Assembly: GCA_003165315.1 (NCBI GenBank)
Contig: PLSX01000180.1
Location: 22,886 to 73,875, forward strand
DNA from: Acidobacteriota bacterium
GTDB taxonomy: Bacteria > Acidobacteriota > Terriglobia > UBA7540
Direction of reading: 5' to 3'
DNA length: 50,990 nt
Part shown: positions 8,801 through 16,093 of the stretch, in pieces
Position numbering within the stretch: position 1 is the first letter of the stretch
Layout: each line of letters opens with the position of its first letter
Notes under the pieces: generated by a model
What the model was told of the DNA's origin: nothing
Databases searched by the model: none
The model's input: the letters and a program-made list of their open reading frames with translations, nothing else
Translations under genes and position numbers: made by a program

Positions 8801-9287
8801 TGGCCACGGGCGCATCCTGACGCCGCAGAACGTGGCCTTCCGCCGCTTTGCCGCCGAAAGGAACATCGCTTTCACTTCGCTGTGGGACAACTGGCCGCGC
8901 TCCGTCACCGTGCCCGTAAACCAATCGGCGGAGCAGGCCTGGCTGCTGGTCTGTGGATCAACTTTTCCCATGCAAACGCGCATTGCCAACGCGGAGATCC
9001 GCTTTCGCTATGCCGATGGCGGGGTGGAGAAATTGGAACTCATTCCGCCTGACAATTTCTGGACCCTCTGCCCGTGGGGTGGGTACGACTATAACTATGA
9101 TTTGGATGCCTTCTGCCTGCCCAAACAGCCGCCGCCATCCGTGCAGCTTGGCCAAAACTGCCGCGCCATGGTGCTGTCATGGAAACTGCGGCCCGGAGTT
9201 GCGCTGCAGGACGTGACGCTTGAAACCTTGTCGCAGGACGTCGTAATTGGCTTGATGGGTGTGAGCCTGATGAATGTGATGGCTTGA
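5850..9287 (+). CDS. Tat-exported large glycosidase-like protein, DUF4450 type, with C-terminal beta domain
   Basis: 1145 residues. The start ATG 5850 is chosen because it places a twin-arginine signal at the N-terminus (SRRKFL, R6-R7, then a hydrophobic stretch and AxA-like site), so the folded enzyme would be exported. Residues about 60-320 are beta-rich (NRPLYCIANMEGVVLAGDRP onward). Residues about 330-750 look like an (alpha/alpha)6 six-hairpin glycosidase barrel (ALELHLEWLKDCFDPDDDGL, WYNGGGSVEESAYAYYAH, VRDTFSGDVCALALAYF, HMFARTVVEGLFGYEPDYPN). About 750-850 is a small beta sandwich. The last 250 residues form a further beta domain possibly binding carbohydrate. The architecture recalls DUF4450-family proteins of polysaccharide degraders. 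Substrate and catalytic residues are not assignable. An upstream in-frame TTG at 5769 would fall inside the leader structure. Confidence 0.78.
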   Translation: MPKTSRRKFLSDSGALLAVPFLTDPAAGPPMDSNSPPVMPHEPPWREPGQTKDPAYLRTAALRYSAEGREIVGHNRTCFNNRPLYCIANMEGVVLAGDRPFVRLLAKPYVLGGFSAAIVRDGAGNWIHEYSEVESRYRCGHMTWRISDEALPGVGVALEVVPLVDAAGFALRFAASGVRASDKLIWSFGGARLEGDVRTKWDPIMHGNPKTFKLGDPRKPEMSLGIDPERCNGNQISSEGQSFRVFSTPDAPQCAVGFCNREGQLHVVQASAEARPMQLFQAAAQELPLICGCIDLRVDHDPVFWAIQSAPAGAAISTLPVANPQKSFQDGIDYLKTVERVQIDTPDLRLNAAVAAVCHTIDSNCLRSPYIFRHGSMAFSIPFLGWRVICGATALGWHERVKGDAAYYAALQVTDGGGRIHAQPDPARRLCVQGPESRFYGRGHIPQDTFMYNTQSQFFDQIIRDWRATADPEMEKILRPALELHLEWLKDCFDPDDDGLYESYINTLPTDSVWYNGGGSVEESAYAYYAHVAAMDMARRAGDADAAARHQARWEKISTALTEKLWLNDRGHFGLYVEQGGHGRVHSDAWSLSQFLPIDNWVVGSVQAVQSLYYTEWALERIRLPFGGEICQPSNWVPWKWSVRDTFSGDVCALALAYFQTGLADEGWELLLGATLESAYASSVPGGFSHVGAATDFADSTHMFARTVVEGLFGYEPDYPNGRIRMHPAIPSAWPKASIKTPDFTFDYHQEGDADHYRLTLAQEAEVWFHLLVRAEHVKRVTLNGREIKWHSSEGFGCTELTITTGKLATADVAIELAGRVPHLAPVVVAGRVGEQVRLEPPRGKALRWLDFHHAIESFQEEGPTLQGPLANKPGHHMVGALVNVGELPQRQLFKIQITDPEEGQKRAVQSPREAPTSAQWTCLDLAPYYNGDIRTIFQQQYLSPRPATCSLRLGVDGYSAWTFSYWHEAAPAIDLNKLDQLDDGHGRILTPQNVAFRRFAAERNIAFTSLWDNWPRSVTVPVNQSAEQAWLLVCGSTFPMQTRIANAEIRFRYADGGVEKLELIPPDNFWTLCPWGGYDYNYDLDAFCLPKQPPPSVQLGQNCRAMVLSWKLRPGVALQDVTLETLSQDVVIGLMGVSLMNVMA

Positions 9288-9389
9288 GCCGGGAAGTCTT
9301 GCTTTGCGTCGCTCGTGGGCAAGCGGCGGCGCCTTAGGTTTGTCCAAATTACGGCTCAGCTATTCCCCAATGACGCGCGGCTTCGGCCC

Positions 9390-9471
9390 TGTAGCGCGGT
9401 GTCCCCACCCGCGCCTGCGCTATGCTGAAATCCGATCCCCTTGGCGAAAGCGCGGGTGAGGACACGCTACA
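9390..9471. repeat. 82-bp imperfect palindrome, MITE-like
   Basis: The left arm at 9390-9414 and right arm at 9450-9471 are inverted copies, TGTAGCG...CACCCGCGC. The left arm carries a 3-nt CGG insertion and there is one C/T difference. It lies in the 357-bp spacer 9288-9644 between convergent genes, where I see no reading frame or terminator with a T-run. Probably a dispersed non-autonomous repeat. Confidence 0.6.
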
Positions 9472-9644
9472 AGCATTCCATGCCGCAGGCATGGTGCAAA
9501 TGAATAAGGGGAAGGCCGACCCTGTTTGCGAGAAGAGGTGGCAGAGCCAGATGAGGTGAGAGGCTTTCTGTTAATTTCGACAGCATTGGGTGGAGCTAAC
9601 CTGCTCGCCCGTTCTCGCTATCCTGGTTGACGGAAGAGCCCTCG

Positions 9645-10835
9645 CTACCCCGCCGCAATCCTGTCCGTGATGTACAGCAACCGGTCCCACTCGCAATCCG
9701 CTGTCACCATGTCGCTGACACCTAAGACAAAATGGGTCGTATGGGCGTAGCGTTCGATGGTGTCATTAACAGAGCGCCGGAATTCATCTTCGGGCGTGCT
9801 ATCGAGGCAGAGCAACGTTGAGGGAATCCCACCCCAAATCGTCACGCCCTCACCGAATTTTTCCCGAGTCTCTTCCAGCGTGCAGCGGGTCATGGGGTAG
9901 GGGCAGACAGAATCCGCGATGTCGAATTCCGCGCGGTGGTAAAGGGGAAAGAGTTTCTGGTTCTCGCCGTCGGTGTGGGTCATCAGAAACTTTCCACGTT
10001 CATGCAAGGTTCGGGCGTAACCGCCTAGCCAGGGCAGGATATATTTTTCGAAGAAAGCGGGATGGGTGATGGAATCATCGTAATTCGCACCCAGCAGCAG
10101 AACTTCCGCCGGTGAATTCGCTCCGATGGTCTGGATCTGCTGGAAGTAAGGTTCTATCTGTTCGGCCAGGCGATGGATCTTTTCCGGGTAGTCGTGAAAG
10201 GCATAGAAGAACTCTTCCAGCACCATCAATTCCTTCATGATGAGCTGGATGGGGCTGGCGGCTCCCTGAATGAACCCTACGGCGACGCCCTGATCGCCCA
10301 CTTCTGCGCGCCGCGCTAGGTAACCTTCAAAGCGCGGCTCGACTTTCAAGTGGGAAAAGATGTGCCCGACCACGTCAAAATCCTGCGGCTCGCGGACGGC
10401 GTGCTGACTGATCCACGCGGTGGAGGCTCCGGCGTCCAACATCTCCTCGGTAAACATGGAGGCGGTACGGATCGACCCCACTGGCGTGTGATATTCCACC
10501 ACGGTTTCAAGTCCATTCTGCGTGACGCGGCGCTCCACGTCTTCCAGGATTACCCGGTATGGCAGGTTGGGAAGGTTGTAGATGCCCAGCGTGCGGTCAA
10601 GCATGTCAATGTCACTGACGATGTTGGTCCAATCGGGAATGTTGTCGTAACAGCCTACGCCCAGCCGCTCTGCGACTTGCGACAAGGTGAGGGACTGAAG
10701 TTCCGCGGGCAATGTGCCGTGCCGCAGGCGGGCTCGGTGCCAGAATTCCAAGCGTGGAACCCAGGGCAATTGATCAGGGGTTTCGCCGCGAATCGCGGCC
10801 AGAATGCGCTCTCGATGAGTCATGGCATCAGCCAA
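9645..10835 (-). CDS. Uroporphyrinogen decarboxylase (URO-D) family protein
   Basis: 396 residues of the URO-D/MtaA/CmuA superfamily. It opens with MTHRERILAAIRGETPDQLP, the hallmark start of the methyltransferase-type branch, followed by a TIM-barrel pattern. It shows HTDGENQKLFPLYHR and a later cysteine in SVCPYPM, arranged like the His/Cys zinc ligands of corrinoid-dependent methyltransferases. True HemE proteins usually have a different N-terminus and are shorter (about 345-360), so heme synthesis is unlikely and a methyl-transfer or other C1 role is more plausible. The start could be 10835 or the internal ATG at 10823 (MTHRER). It lies 47 bp downstream of the membrane protein gene on the same strand. 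No corrinoid protein gene is adjacent, so the partner is unknown. Confidence 0.8.
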   Translation of the reverse strand: MADAMTHRERILAAIRGETPDQLPWVPRLEFWHRARLRHGTLPAELQSLTLSQVAERLGVGCYDNIPDWTNIVSDIDMLDRTLGIYNLPNLPYRVILEDVERRVTQNGLETVVEYHTPVGSIRTASMFTEEMLDAGASTAWISQHAVREPQDFDVVGHIFSHLKVEPRFEGYLARRAEVGDQGVAVGFIQGAASPIQLIMKELMVLEEFFYAFHDYPEKIHRLAEQIEPYFQQIQTIGANSPAEVLLLGANYDDSITHPAFFEKYILPWLGGYARTLHERGKFLMTHTDGENQKLFPLYHRAEFDIADSVCPYPMTRCTLEETREKFGEGVTIWGGIPSTLLCLDSTPEDEFRRSVNDTIERYAHTTHFVLGVSDMVTADCEWDRLLYITDRIAAG

Positions 10836-10876
10836 TTAAGAATTACGAATTAGGAATTAAGAATTGAGATTGAGTG
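10836..10876. repeat. AT-rich degenerate tandem repeat (AATTAAGAATT type)
   Basis: Short spacer made of variants of AATTAAGAATT/ACGAATTAGG repeated about three times between two same-strand genes. It contrasts strongly with the GC-rich surroundings. No promoter can be assigned with confidence. Confidence 0.5.
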
Positions 10877-10882
10877 AAATCA

Positions 10883-11593
10883 TCATACCGTCCCAGGGTT
10901 CAGGATGGATTTCAACAGTCCTTGCAACGCCCAGGCGTTGGGTACGGATCGCAGGGTGGGCCCAGTCGTGCGCTTTTCACCTTTGCGCCAGACGTAGAAG
11001 TGACCCTTTTGAATTGCGAAGCTGGAAATGTTGTCCCAGGGGATTTCCTTCCGCCCGAAGAATGTGTTGACCTTTAATCCCGTGGCGCGATTTACGCGAA
11101 TAGCTCCGAAGTCCACCTCCTGCCCGCTATTGTACTGGTCCACGACCTTCTTGATCAGGGTTGGGTAGGTATGCTCAATCAATTTCTGCCCCAGGGGAGC
11201 GAGACCTCCAATGCGATTCCCTAAACGCAGTTTCTTTCCCTCGCTATCCACAAATTTGAAGTGGTAGTAAGTTCCAATTGGAATTAAGTGAATGCTCTGT
11301 TTGGTGGCTCCATAGTAAAAGCGTTCCACCGCATCCCAGCGCATCTCCTTCTCGCCAAACATCGAATGATACGAGATGCCATCGGGGTGAAGAGTAACTC
11401 GGATCGACTTCAACCAGAAAAAGAAAAGAGCAGGAATCGCGAACAGCGTGAGAGCAAAGATTTTGAACCCATTGTCCGGGGATGGAATGGTGAAGGCGGC
11501 GTAAACGAACCACGATGTGGACAGCGCCAGAACCACCACCAGGCCCATCATAACCTTGTTGCCTCCAAAGGTCTCAAGTTCAGCTCCCAGCAT
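10883..11593 (-). CDS. Two-helix membrane protein with PH-like cytosolic repeats, unknown function
   Basis: 236 residues. Hydrophobic segments at about 14-34 and 43-62 form a membrane hairpin. After it come two stretches with the alternation of bacterial PH-like (bPH/DUF6585-type) folds: IRVTLHPDGISYHSMFGEKE with RWDAVERFYYG, and VNRATGLKVNTFFGRKE with PWDNISSFAIQKGHFYVW. The second resembles the first in layout (basic beta strand, G-x-K-E, W-D, aromatic strand), suggesting an internal duplication. No catalytic motif is seen. A convincing ribosome site is not visible before ATG 11593, so the start is uncertain. Likely transcribed ahead of the URO-D gene. Function unknown. Confidence 0.7.
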   Translation of the reverse strand: MLGAELETFGGNKVMMGLVVVLALSTSWFVYAAFTIPSPDNGFKIFALTLFAIPALFFFWLKSIRVTLHPDGISYHSMFGEKEMRWDAVERFYYGATKQSIHLIPIGTYYHFKFVDSEGKKLRLGNRIGGLAPLGQKLIEHTYPTLIKKVVDQYNSGQEVDFGAIRVNRATGLKVNTFFGRKEIPWDNISSFAIQKGHFYVWRKGEKRTTGPTLRSVPNAWALQGLLKSILNPGTV

Positions 11594-11869
11594 GACTTAT
11601 GCCTTTCGTGCAGCAGCTTGATTCCGCTAAAGCGTTTTCACGAGCGGTGAGACTAGCATCGGGCACGGAGGGCAGTCAAGGAGCTACGCGGCGACCGGGT
11701 AAGAGAAAGGCAAAAGGCAAGTGCAACAGGCAAAAGTGAAAGACTACTGAATGAAGATTCCTCATTTGAAGATGGGCGATTTCGGCCACGCGCCGCTAGG
11801 GGGGCTGGCTTTCCACGATGGATCTCGCCTTGTTGCGGGTACGTGATTGTCTTATTGATTGGTGCGAAA

Positions 11870-12007
11870 TATAGTGACAAAGACCCCCTCACCCCCACCC
11901 CTCTCCCTCAAAGGGGGCGAGGGGAGAGTTGGATAGAATTTACGCCCTCGCCCCTTTCGGGGAGAGGGTGGCGCGCAGCGCCGGGTGAGGGGGTCTTTGT
12001 CACTATA
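11870..12007. mobile_element. MITE-like element with perfect 22-bp terminal inverted repeats and TA ends
   Basis: Segment 11871-11892 is the exact reverse complement of 11985-12006. TA dinucleotides at 11870-11871 and 12006-12007 can be read as a target-site duplication, as in Tc1/mariner-type elements. The interior (about 90 bp) carries further palindromic C/G-rich runs (CCCTC... and GAGGGG) and no coding frame, so it is non-autonomous. It lies just upstream of the small membrane protein gene. Confidence 0.7.
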
Positions 12008-12069
12008 ATTTGCAATACTCTATAATTTGTCGTTCCCTATGGCATGATGGGGAAGGAGAGCCAACCCTG

Positions 12070-12390
12070 TTGATTACGTCACGGCGCGAACACATTCTCG
12101 CTATCGGCGTCCGCTACTTTATCGTGGCCGGAATGATCCTGGCCGCGGCCTACGTTGTTCCCATCGTCCTTTCGGATGTTTCAAATTACTTTGGCCGGAT
12201 GAGCCTGATCGGCTGGATGAGCGATCTGGCGACGCTGCTCAGTCCTCCCTGGGAAATTCTCGCCACGGTTCTGATTGTCCTTCGCTGGCGCGACCTGCCG
12301 CAGCGCTTCTGGATTCTCTACTGCGCGAACGGCATTCTGGCATACACCTCCGTGCCTGTTTACCGCATGCACTTTGGCCTCTATCGATAG
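12070..12390 (+). CDS. Small membrane protein, unknown function
   Basis: About 106 residues with a basic N-terminus (LITSRREH) and three hydrophobic segments: ILAIGVRYFIVAGMILAAAY, a second around the LATLLSPPWEILATVLIVL stretch, and a third near FWILYCANGILAYTSVPVY. The TTG at 12070 is preferred as start because GGAAGGAG lies about 11 nt upstream; an ATG at 12010 just outside the palindromic element has no ribosome site. I recognise no family. It stands alone between the MITE-like element and a long non-coding, repeat-rich stretch. Confidence 0.55.
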   Translation: MITSRREHILAIGVRYFIVAGMILAAAYVVPIVLSDVSNYFGRMSLIGWMSDLATLLSPPWEILATVLIVLRWRDLPQRFWILYCANGILAYTSVPVYRMHFGLYR

Positions 12391-12403
12391 TCAACGCGTG
12401 TGC

Positions 12404-12486
12404 GTGGCGGGCAAGCCCGCCAGATCCGAAGTCACAATCTTATCGGGACATGTGCCCCCCCGATGGCGAGCTAAACTCGCCGCCAC
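12404..12486. repeat. REP-like composite palindrome
   Basis: Two hairpins, TGGCGGGC/GCCCGCCA (12405-12422) and GGCGAG/CTCGCC (12465-12481), lie inside outer arms GTGGCGG (12404-12410) and CCGCCAC (12480-12486). The arrangement resembles paired REP/BIME elements downstream of a gene; it might also stabilise the 3' end of the preceding transcript. No T-run follows. Confidence 0.55.
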
Positions 12487-12520
12487 AACAGGAAAATGAG
12501 ATGCTCCGACACTTTGTCTC

Positions 12521-12549
12521 TTGACATGCCTAGGCAATGTATGTATACT
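12521..12549 (+). promoter_or_regulatory. Near-consensus sigma-70 promoter without an obvious gene
   Basis: TTGACA (12521-12526), a 17-bp spacer and TATACT (12544-12549). It is the best sigma-70 match in the window. No recognisable gene follows until 13366; the next 800 bp hold repeats and frames that look spurious. It could drive an unrecognised small RNA or be what remains of a lost gene. Confidence 0.6.
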
Positions 12550-12633
12550 AGCTGCGAAGTGTGCGCAGGTGCCGTCATGACTTTGTGCAAGCCCCTAATG
12601 TGGTCTCCCCCGGATCGACACCAACCGCTGCAA

Positions 12634-12675
12634 TCGAAAATCGAAAATCGAAAATCGAAAATCAGCAATCGGCAA
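12634..12675. repeat. 7-bp tandem repeat (TCGAAAA)
   Basis: Four exact TCGAAAA units (12634-12661) are followed by two diverged units TCAGCAA and TCGGCAA. Simple-sequence repeat in a non-coding stretch about 90 bp downstream of the orphan promoter. Confidence 0.75.
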
Positions 12676-12977
12676 TTATGGCTTTTCCTTTGGCGGCCCT
12701 TCGAAAAATACTTTTTTCGAGGACCGAAGCCGGAATGTGTATGAAGACAAACAAAAACATGGACTAAATGTCATGCCAATCGTCGAACATTTACGTCGAA
12801 CCAAGCCGAACTCAACGGACATTTGCGACAACCTGGGGCCAAATGGGGTCGAACCATGGCTTGTTGCAGCGTCTTTGGACGGAATGAACCCTCAATTTCA
12901 GTTGACTCGAGCATTGCGAAAAGGGCTGGTGGGCGGCCAAGCGGGTGGGCGAAAACGGGGAAATCCTCAGATGGAGG

Positions 12978-13230
12978 CCACGATATGTATGAAAACAAAA
13001 GTACTTCGAGCGAATTCGGGCATTCTGTTCGAGACTCTATCTCATTGCATACAAGTCGTTTAGTGATTTCTCGCCACTGGCGCCAGGGAAAAAGGGGAAA
13101 TAAAAAATGAAGGGATATCCCACGATGTTGATGAAAACAAAGGAAGAGCAAAGTGACAATTTGACATATCCCACGATGTTGATGAAAACAAAACAACTTA
13201 TTGGTGGTAGGCCACGATGTTGATGATAAA
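12978..13230. repeat. Interspersed short repeat, consensus CCACGATGTTGATGAAAACAAA
   Basis: Copies occur at 12978-12999 (diverged), 13115-13141 and 13166-13192 (identical over 27 bp, 51 bp apart) and 13212-13230 (diverged end, 41 bp further). A weaker relative is at about 12735-12751. Spacing is irregular and the intervening sequence short (14-24 bp in the tight cluster), so this is not a CRISPR array. All copies lie in the same orientation upstream of the transketolase-like gene. The rest of 12550-13365 shows no convincing gene. Confidence 0.65.
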
Positions 13231-13365
13231 TAAGGGGCTTATCACGCATGCAGGGTTGCAAAACCTGAACCCATGCCACAGGAAGACCACTCGTTTCCTG
13301 AATCGAGTTTGAGTTTACGAGCGCAATCAATTGGACTATGATTCATGGCGGTTTAGGATTCCACA

Positions 13366-15903
13366 GTGCGGGAGGGTTGGAAATTGACGTTAAATGCGCA
13401 TTCATTATCGTTGCAGGTTGAGCCGTTGGGTTTGCAGATCGATCGTCCGGGCGGGTTGGAAGATATTGGATATATGACGTGCATGGCCATGGTGCTGCTC
13501 GGAAATTATTCCCAGACAGGGCATTTCGGCGGCCCATTGGCGTACACGCCTTACAACGTGGTGGCGCATCTGGCGGGGCCGGAGCTGGGAGGTTTGCGCT
13601 TCGATTACCGGCGTCCCAAGCACCCGTTTTGCGACAAATTCATGCTGGCGGGCGGGCACAATATTCCGACGGGCTATGCGCTGTGGATGATCATGGGCCA
13701 GGCGCTGGAGCGCAAATTCAAAGCGACCGGCGATAAGCGCTACTACGTGGACCCCAACGTGGCCATTCTTCCCATCGATGCCCTGGGATTCCGCCGCAAC
13801 GCCGCCGTGATGAAGCACATCCTGCAGGATCACCGCCTTGCCGACCTGCCGCTGTTCGCCCAAGCCAAACTGCGCGGCATCAAGGCGCTCGCCGGCCATG
13901 CCGAGAGCGTGGATGTGACCAACGACGTGAACGGCGGCCCCTCCGGCGTCGGCATTGCGGCTTCGGCGGGCAAAGCGGCGTTTTGGAACATTGTGGGCGC
14001 GCCCAATTCTATGAAGGTGATTGCGCTGGAAGGTGAGTTTGCCCTCACCGAAGGCCACGCGCAGGAATTAAAGACTCAGGCCCTGGCGCTACAAGTGGGC
14101 AAGCGGTTGCGCATCCTGGTGTCAGAAAACAACGCCGGCATCGATGACGTGCTTCTGGGCGGCGTGGTCGACCGCAAATTTGACGCTTACAACCTCGTCG
14201 ATCAATGGACGTCCTACGGTTGGAACGTCATGACGCTCGAGAATGGCAACGACTACGGCCAGGTGATTTCCGCCCTCAAGACCATGGAGGATTGGGACCC
14301 TGAGGATCGCCGCCCCATCATCGTGATTGGTAAAACAACGAAGGGCTTTTGGCCTGGCGCGGTCGATGGCAAGCTTCCCGGATACGGCGATCAACTGGTC
14401 AGCTACCAGAGCCACCCCTATGCGCAAAAGATGAACTCAGACTACTTTGTCGCGCTGGCCAGCACGTTCGAAAAGCAATTTGGCGTGACCTTTGAAGGCA
14501 TTCGTCAGGGAGCAGTGGCCGATCCGCGCGAGCGCCTGATTCAATATAAGACCAACATCGATGTGGTGATGTCGGTGCTTGACCGCAACGGGCTGGGGGA
14601 CTGGCTTGCAGACCGGCTGGTGGCGATTGGCGACACCGTGAAGGACGACTTCCCGGTGCACTTTGAGATTCACCGCGATCCTTTCCTCGATGATCGTCTA
14701 CGCGTCGAGAATCTGCCCGTGGAACCGCAAAAGGTCACGGTGACGAATTCGGTTTCCGGCGCGGAAAAACAAGTGGGGATCACCCTCTTCCGCAAGCCCG
14801 GCGAAATGGCCGGGACGCGCCGTGCCATCTCCGAAATCATCAAGTGGATGAACTACGTCACCGGCAATCGCTTCTTCACCCTTGCCGCCGACCTTTCCGA
14901 ATCCATCAATATGGAGCACGGCAGCTTGTGGGGGCATTACAATCCGGAGACCAATCCGTTGGGGACGCGCATCAAGGCGGCCATCCAGGAGGCGGGCAAC
15001 GTATCCAGCGCCATCGGACTGATCAGCCAGAGTGCCAGCGTCGATCCGCGTCAGTTCGCCGGTGTGTGGGCGATGAGTGGCACCTACGGCGCGTTTACCC
15101 CGCTGATGTACACGCCTGCCCGAGTCTGGAGCCAGCAGAACCAGGACAGCCGTTTCCGCATGGGCGTGCTGCACATTCTTGCCGCGCATTCCGGACCGGA
15201 AACGGCGGCCGACGCGCGCACCCACTTCGGGATTTTTTCGACGCAGGTGTGGAAGCTCTTCCCCCGCGGCCAGACGATCCACCTGAATTTCTGGGACTAC
15301 AACGACGTGGCCCCGGGCTACTTTGCCGCAGCCGAGATCGCCGCCCGCGACCCCAAGGTGGGCATCATCTCCATCGAGGTGGCGCGGCCCGATTTTGCCG
15401 TGGCTGACCGCAGCAAGTTCGCCGACACTGATCTTAAAGCCGCGGCCAAAGGGCTGTACGTCATTCGCGATTTCGCGCCTGGCGTGCCGCGCTCCGGCTA
15501 CGTGCTGGTGCAGGGTTCCAGCTCCACTGTTAATCTGGTTAGTGTTCTGCCGCGCCTGGAAGCCGCCGGAATCAACGTCAAGGTCGTCGCCGCTGTCAGC
15601 GAGGAGCTGTTCGACCGGCAACCCGATGAGTATCGCTATTCGGTGCTGCCGCCTGAGGCGTATTACGATCTGATGGTGGTGAGCACGGGCACGCGGCGGG
15701 TGATGCCGATCAGCAACCTGGGGCCGCTGACAGATGCCTTCTCGCTGACTTCTGATTGGGACAATCAGTGGCTCACGGGCGGCATGGAGGCGGAGGTCAT
15801 CGCCGAGGCGCACCTGGACCCCGAGTCAATTTTTGCCGGAATCCAGCGCTTCGCCCGTGACCGCGATTTTCGCATGTCCGGGCAGCGCAAGTTGCTTGCA
15901 TAA
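13366..15903 (+). CDS. Transketolase-family thiamine diphosphate enzyme
   Basis: 845 residues with the layout of a single-chain transketolase/E1-type ThDP enzyme. The N-terminal pyrophosphate-binding part has GHFGGPLAYTPYNV (52-65), LAGGHNIPTGYALW (95-107) and the ThDP/Mg motif region LEGEFALTEGHAQE...NNAGID (221-260). Note GE, where classic transketolases have GDG. The central pyrimidine domain (about 490-690) includes LAADLSESINMEHG and LISQSASVDPRQFAGVWAMSGTYG. A C-terminal transketolase-like domain follows. It is longer than classic transketolase (about 660) and shorter than homodimeric pyruvate dehydrogenase E1 (about 885). The substrate is not clear: pentose-phosphate or a 2-keto donor. 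Start is GTG 13366 with AGGA about 8 nt upstream; the N-terminus may be mis-set. No operon partner is seen. Confidence 0.8.
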   Translation: MREGWKLTLNAHSLSLQVEPLGLQIDRPGGLEDIGYMTCMAMVLLGNYSQTGHFGGPLAYTPYNVVAHLAGPELGGLRFDYRRPKHPFCDKFMLAGGHNIPTGYALWMIMGQALERKFKATGDKRYYVDPNVAILPIDALGFRRNAAVMKHILQDHRLADLPLFAQAKLRGIKALAGHAESVDVTNDVNGGPSGVGIAASAGKAAFWNIVGAPNSMKVIALEGEFALTEGHAQELKTQALALQVGKRLRILVSENNAGIDDVLLGGVVDRKFDAYNLVDQWTSYGWNVMTLENGNDYGQVISALKTMEDWDPEDRRPIIVIGKTTKGFWPGAVDGKLPGYGDQLVSYQSHPYAQKMNSDYFVALASTFEKQFGVTFEGIRQGAVADPRERLIQYKTNIDVVMSVLDRNGLGDWLADRLVAIGDTVKDDFPVHFEIHRDPFLDDRLRVENLPVEPQKVTVTNSVSGAEKQVGITLFRKPGEMAGTRRAISEIIKWMNYVTGNRFFTLAADLSESINMEHGSLWGHYNPETNPLGTRIKAAIQEAGNVSSAIGLISQSASVDPRQFAGVWAMSGTYGAFTPLMYTPARVWSQQNQDSRFRMGVLHILAAHSGPETAADARTHFGIFSTQVWKLFPRGQTIHLNFWDYNDVAPGYFAAAEIAARDPKVGIISIEVARPDFAVADRSKFADTDLKAAAKGLYVIRDFAPGVPRSGYVLVQGSSSTVNLVSVLPRLEAAGINVKVVAAVSEELFDRQPDEYRYSVLPPEAYYDLMVVSTGTRRVMPISNLGPLTDAFSLTSDWDNQWLTGGMEAEVIAEAHLDPESIFAGIQRFARDRDFRMSGQRKLLA

Positions 15904-15922
15904 GGTTTTGGTGGGAATGGTG

Positions 15923-16049
15923 GTAGCCACGGTCAGTGCTTTTCTGACCATGGGCTTTTCACATTCGCAATATCCCGGCCGGACCCTAAACTGACCCGAG
16001 GTTGATTACCGAAGGAACCCACGGTCAGAAGAGCACTGACCGTGGCTAC
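15923..16049. mobile_element. 127-bp MITE-like inverted-repeat element
   Basis: Segment 15924-15954 and the reverse complement of 16018-16048 agree at 29 of 31 positions, with one further pairing base outside each end. The 63-bp centre is unique and non-coding. It sits between the convergent 3' ends of the transketolase-like and aminotransferase genes, so the hairpin may also act as a bidirectional terminator, though no T-run is present. Confidence 0.65.
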
Positions 16050-16093
16050 AGACTCTACACTTTTCAATGAACTGATGGGCAGATGAACCGATC

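Noticed and set aside
12496-13110. Small reading frames (12496-12744, 12561-12767, 12737-13063, 12823-13110)
   Set aside because: They are built from low-complexity and repeat sequence, overlap each other and lack ribosome binding sites.
13115-13230. CRISPR-like array
   Set aside because: Copies are only 41-51 bp apart, the intervals are 14-24 bp and unequal, and no cas gene is present.
13405-15813. Long minus-strand frames opposite the transketolase-like gene (and similar ones opposite the malic enzymes and glycosidases)
   Set aside because: Typical antisense shadows of GC-rich coding DNA; Arg/His/Gly-rich with no domain pattern.
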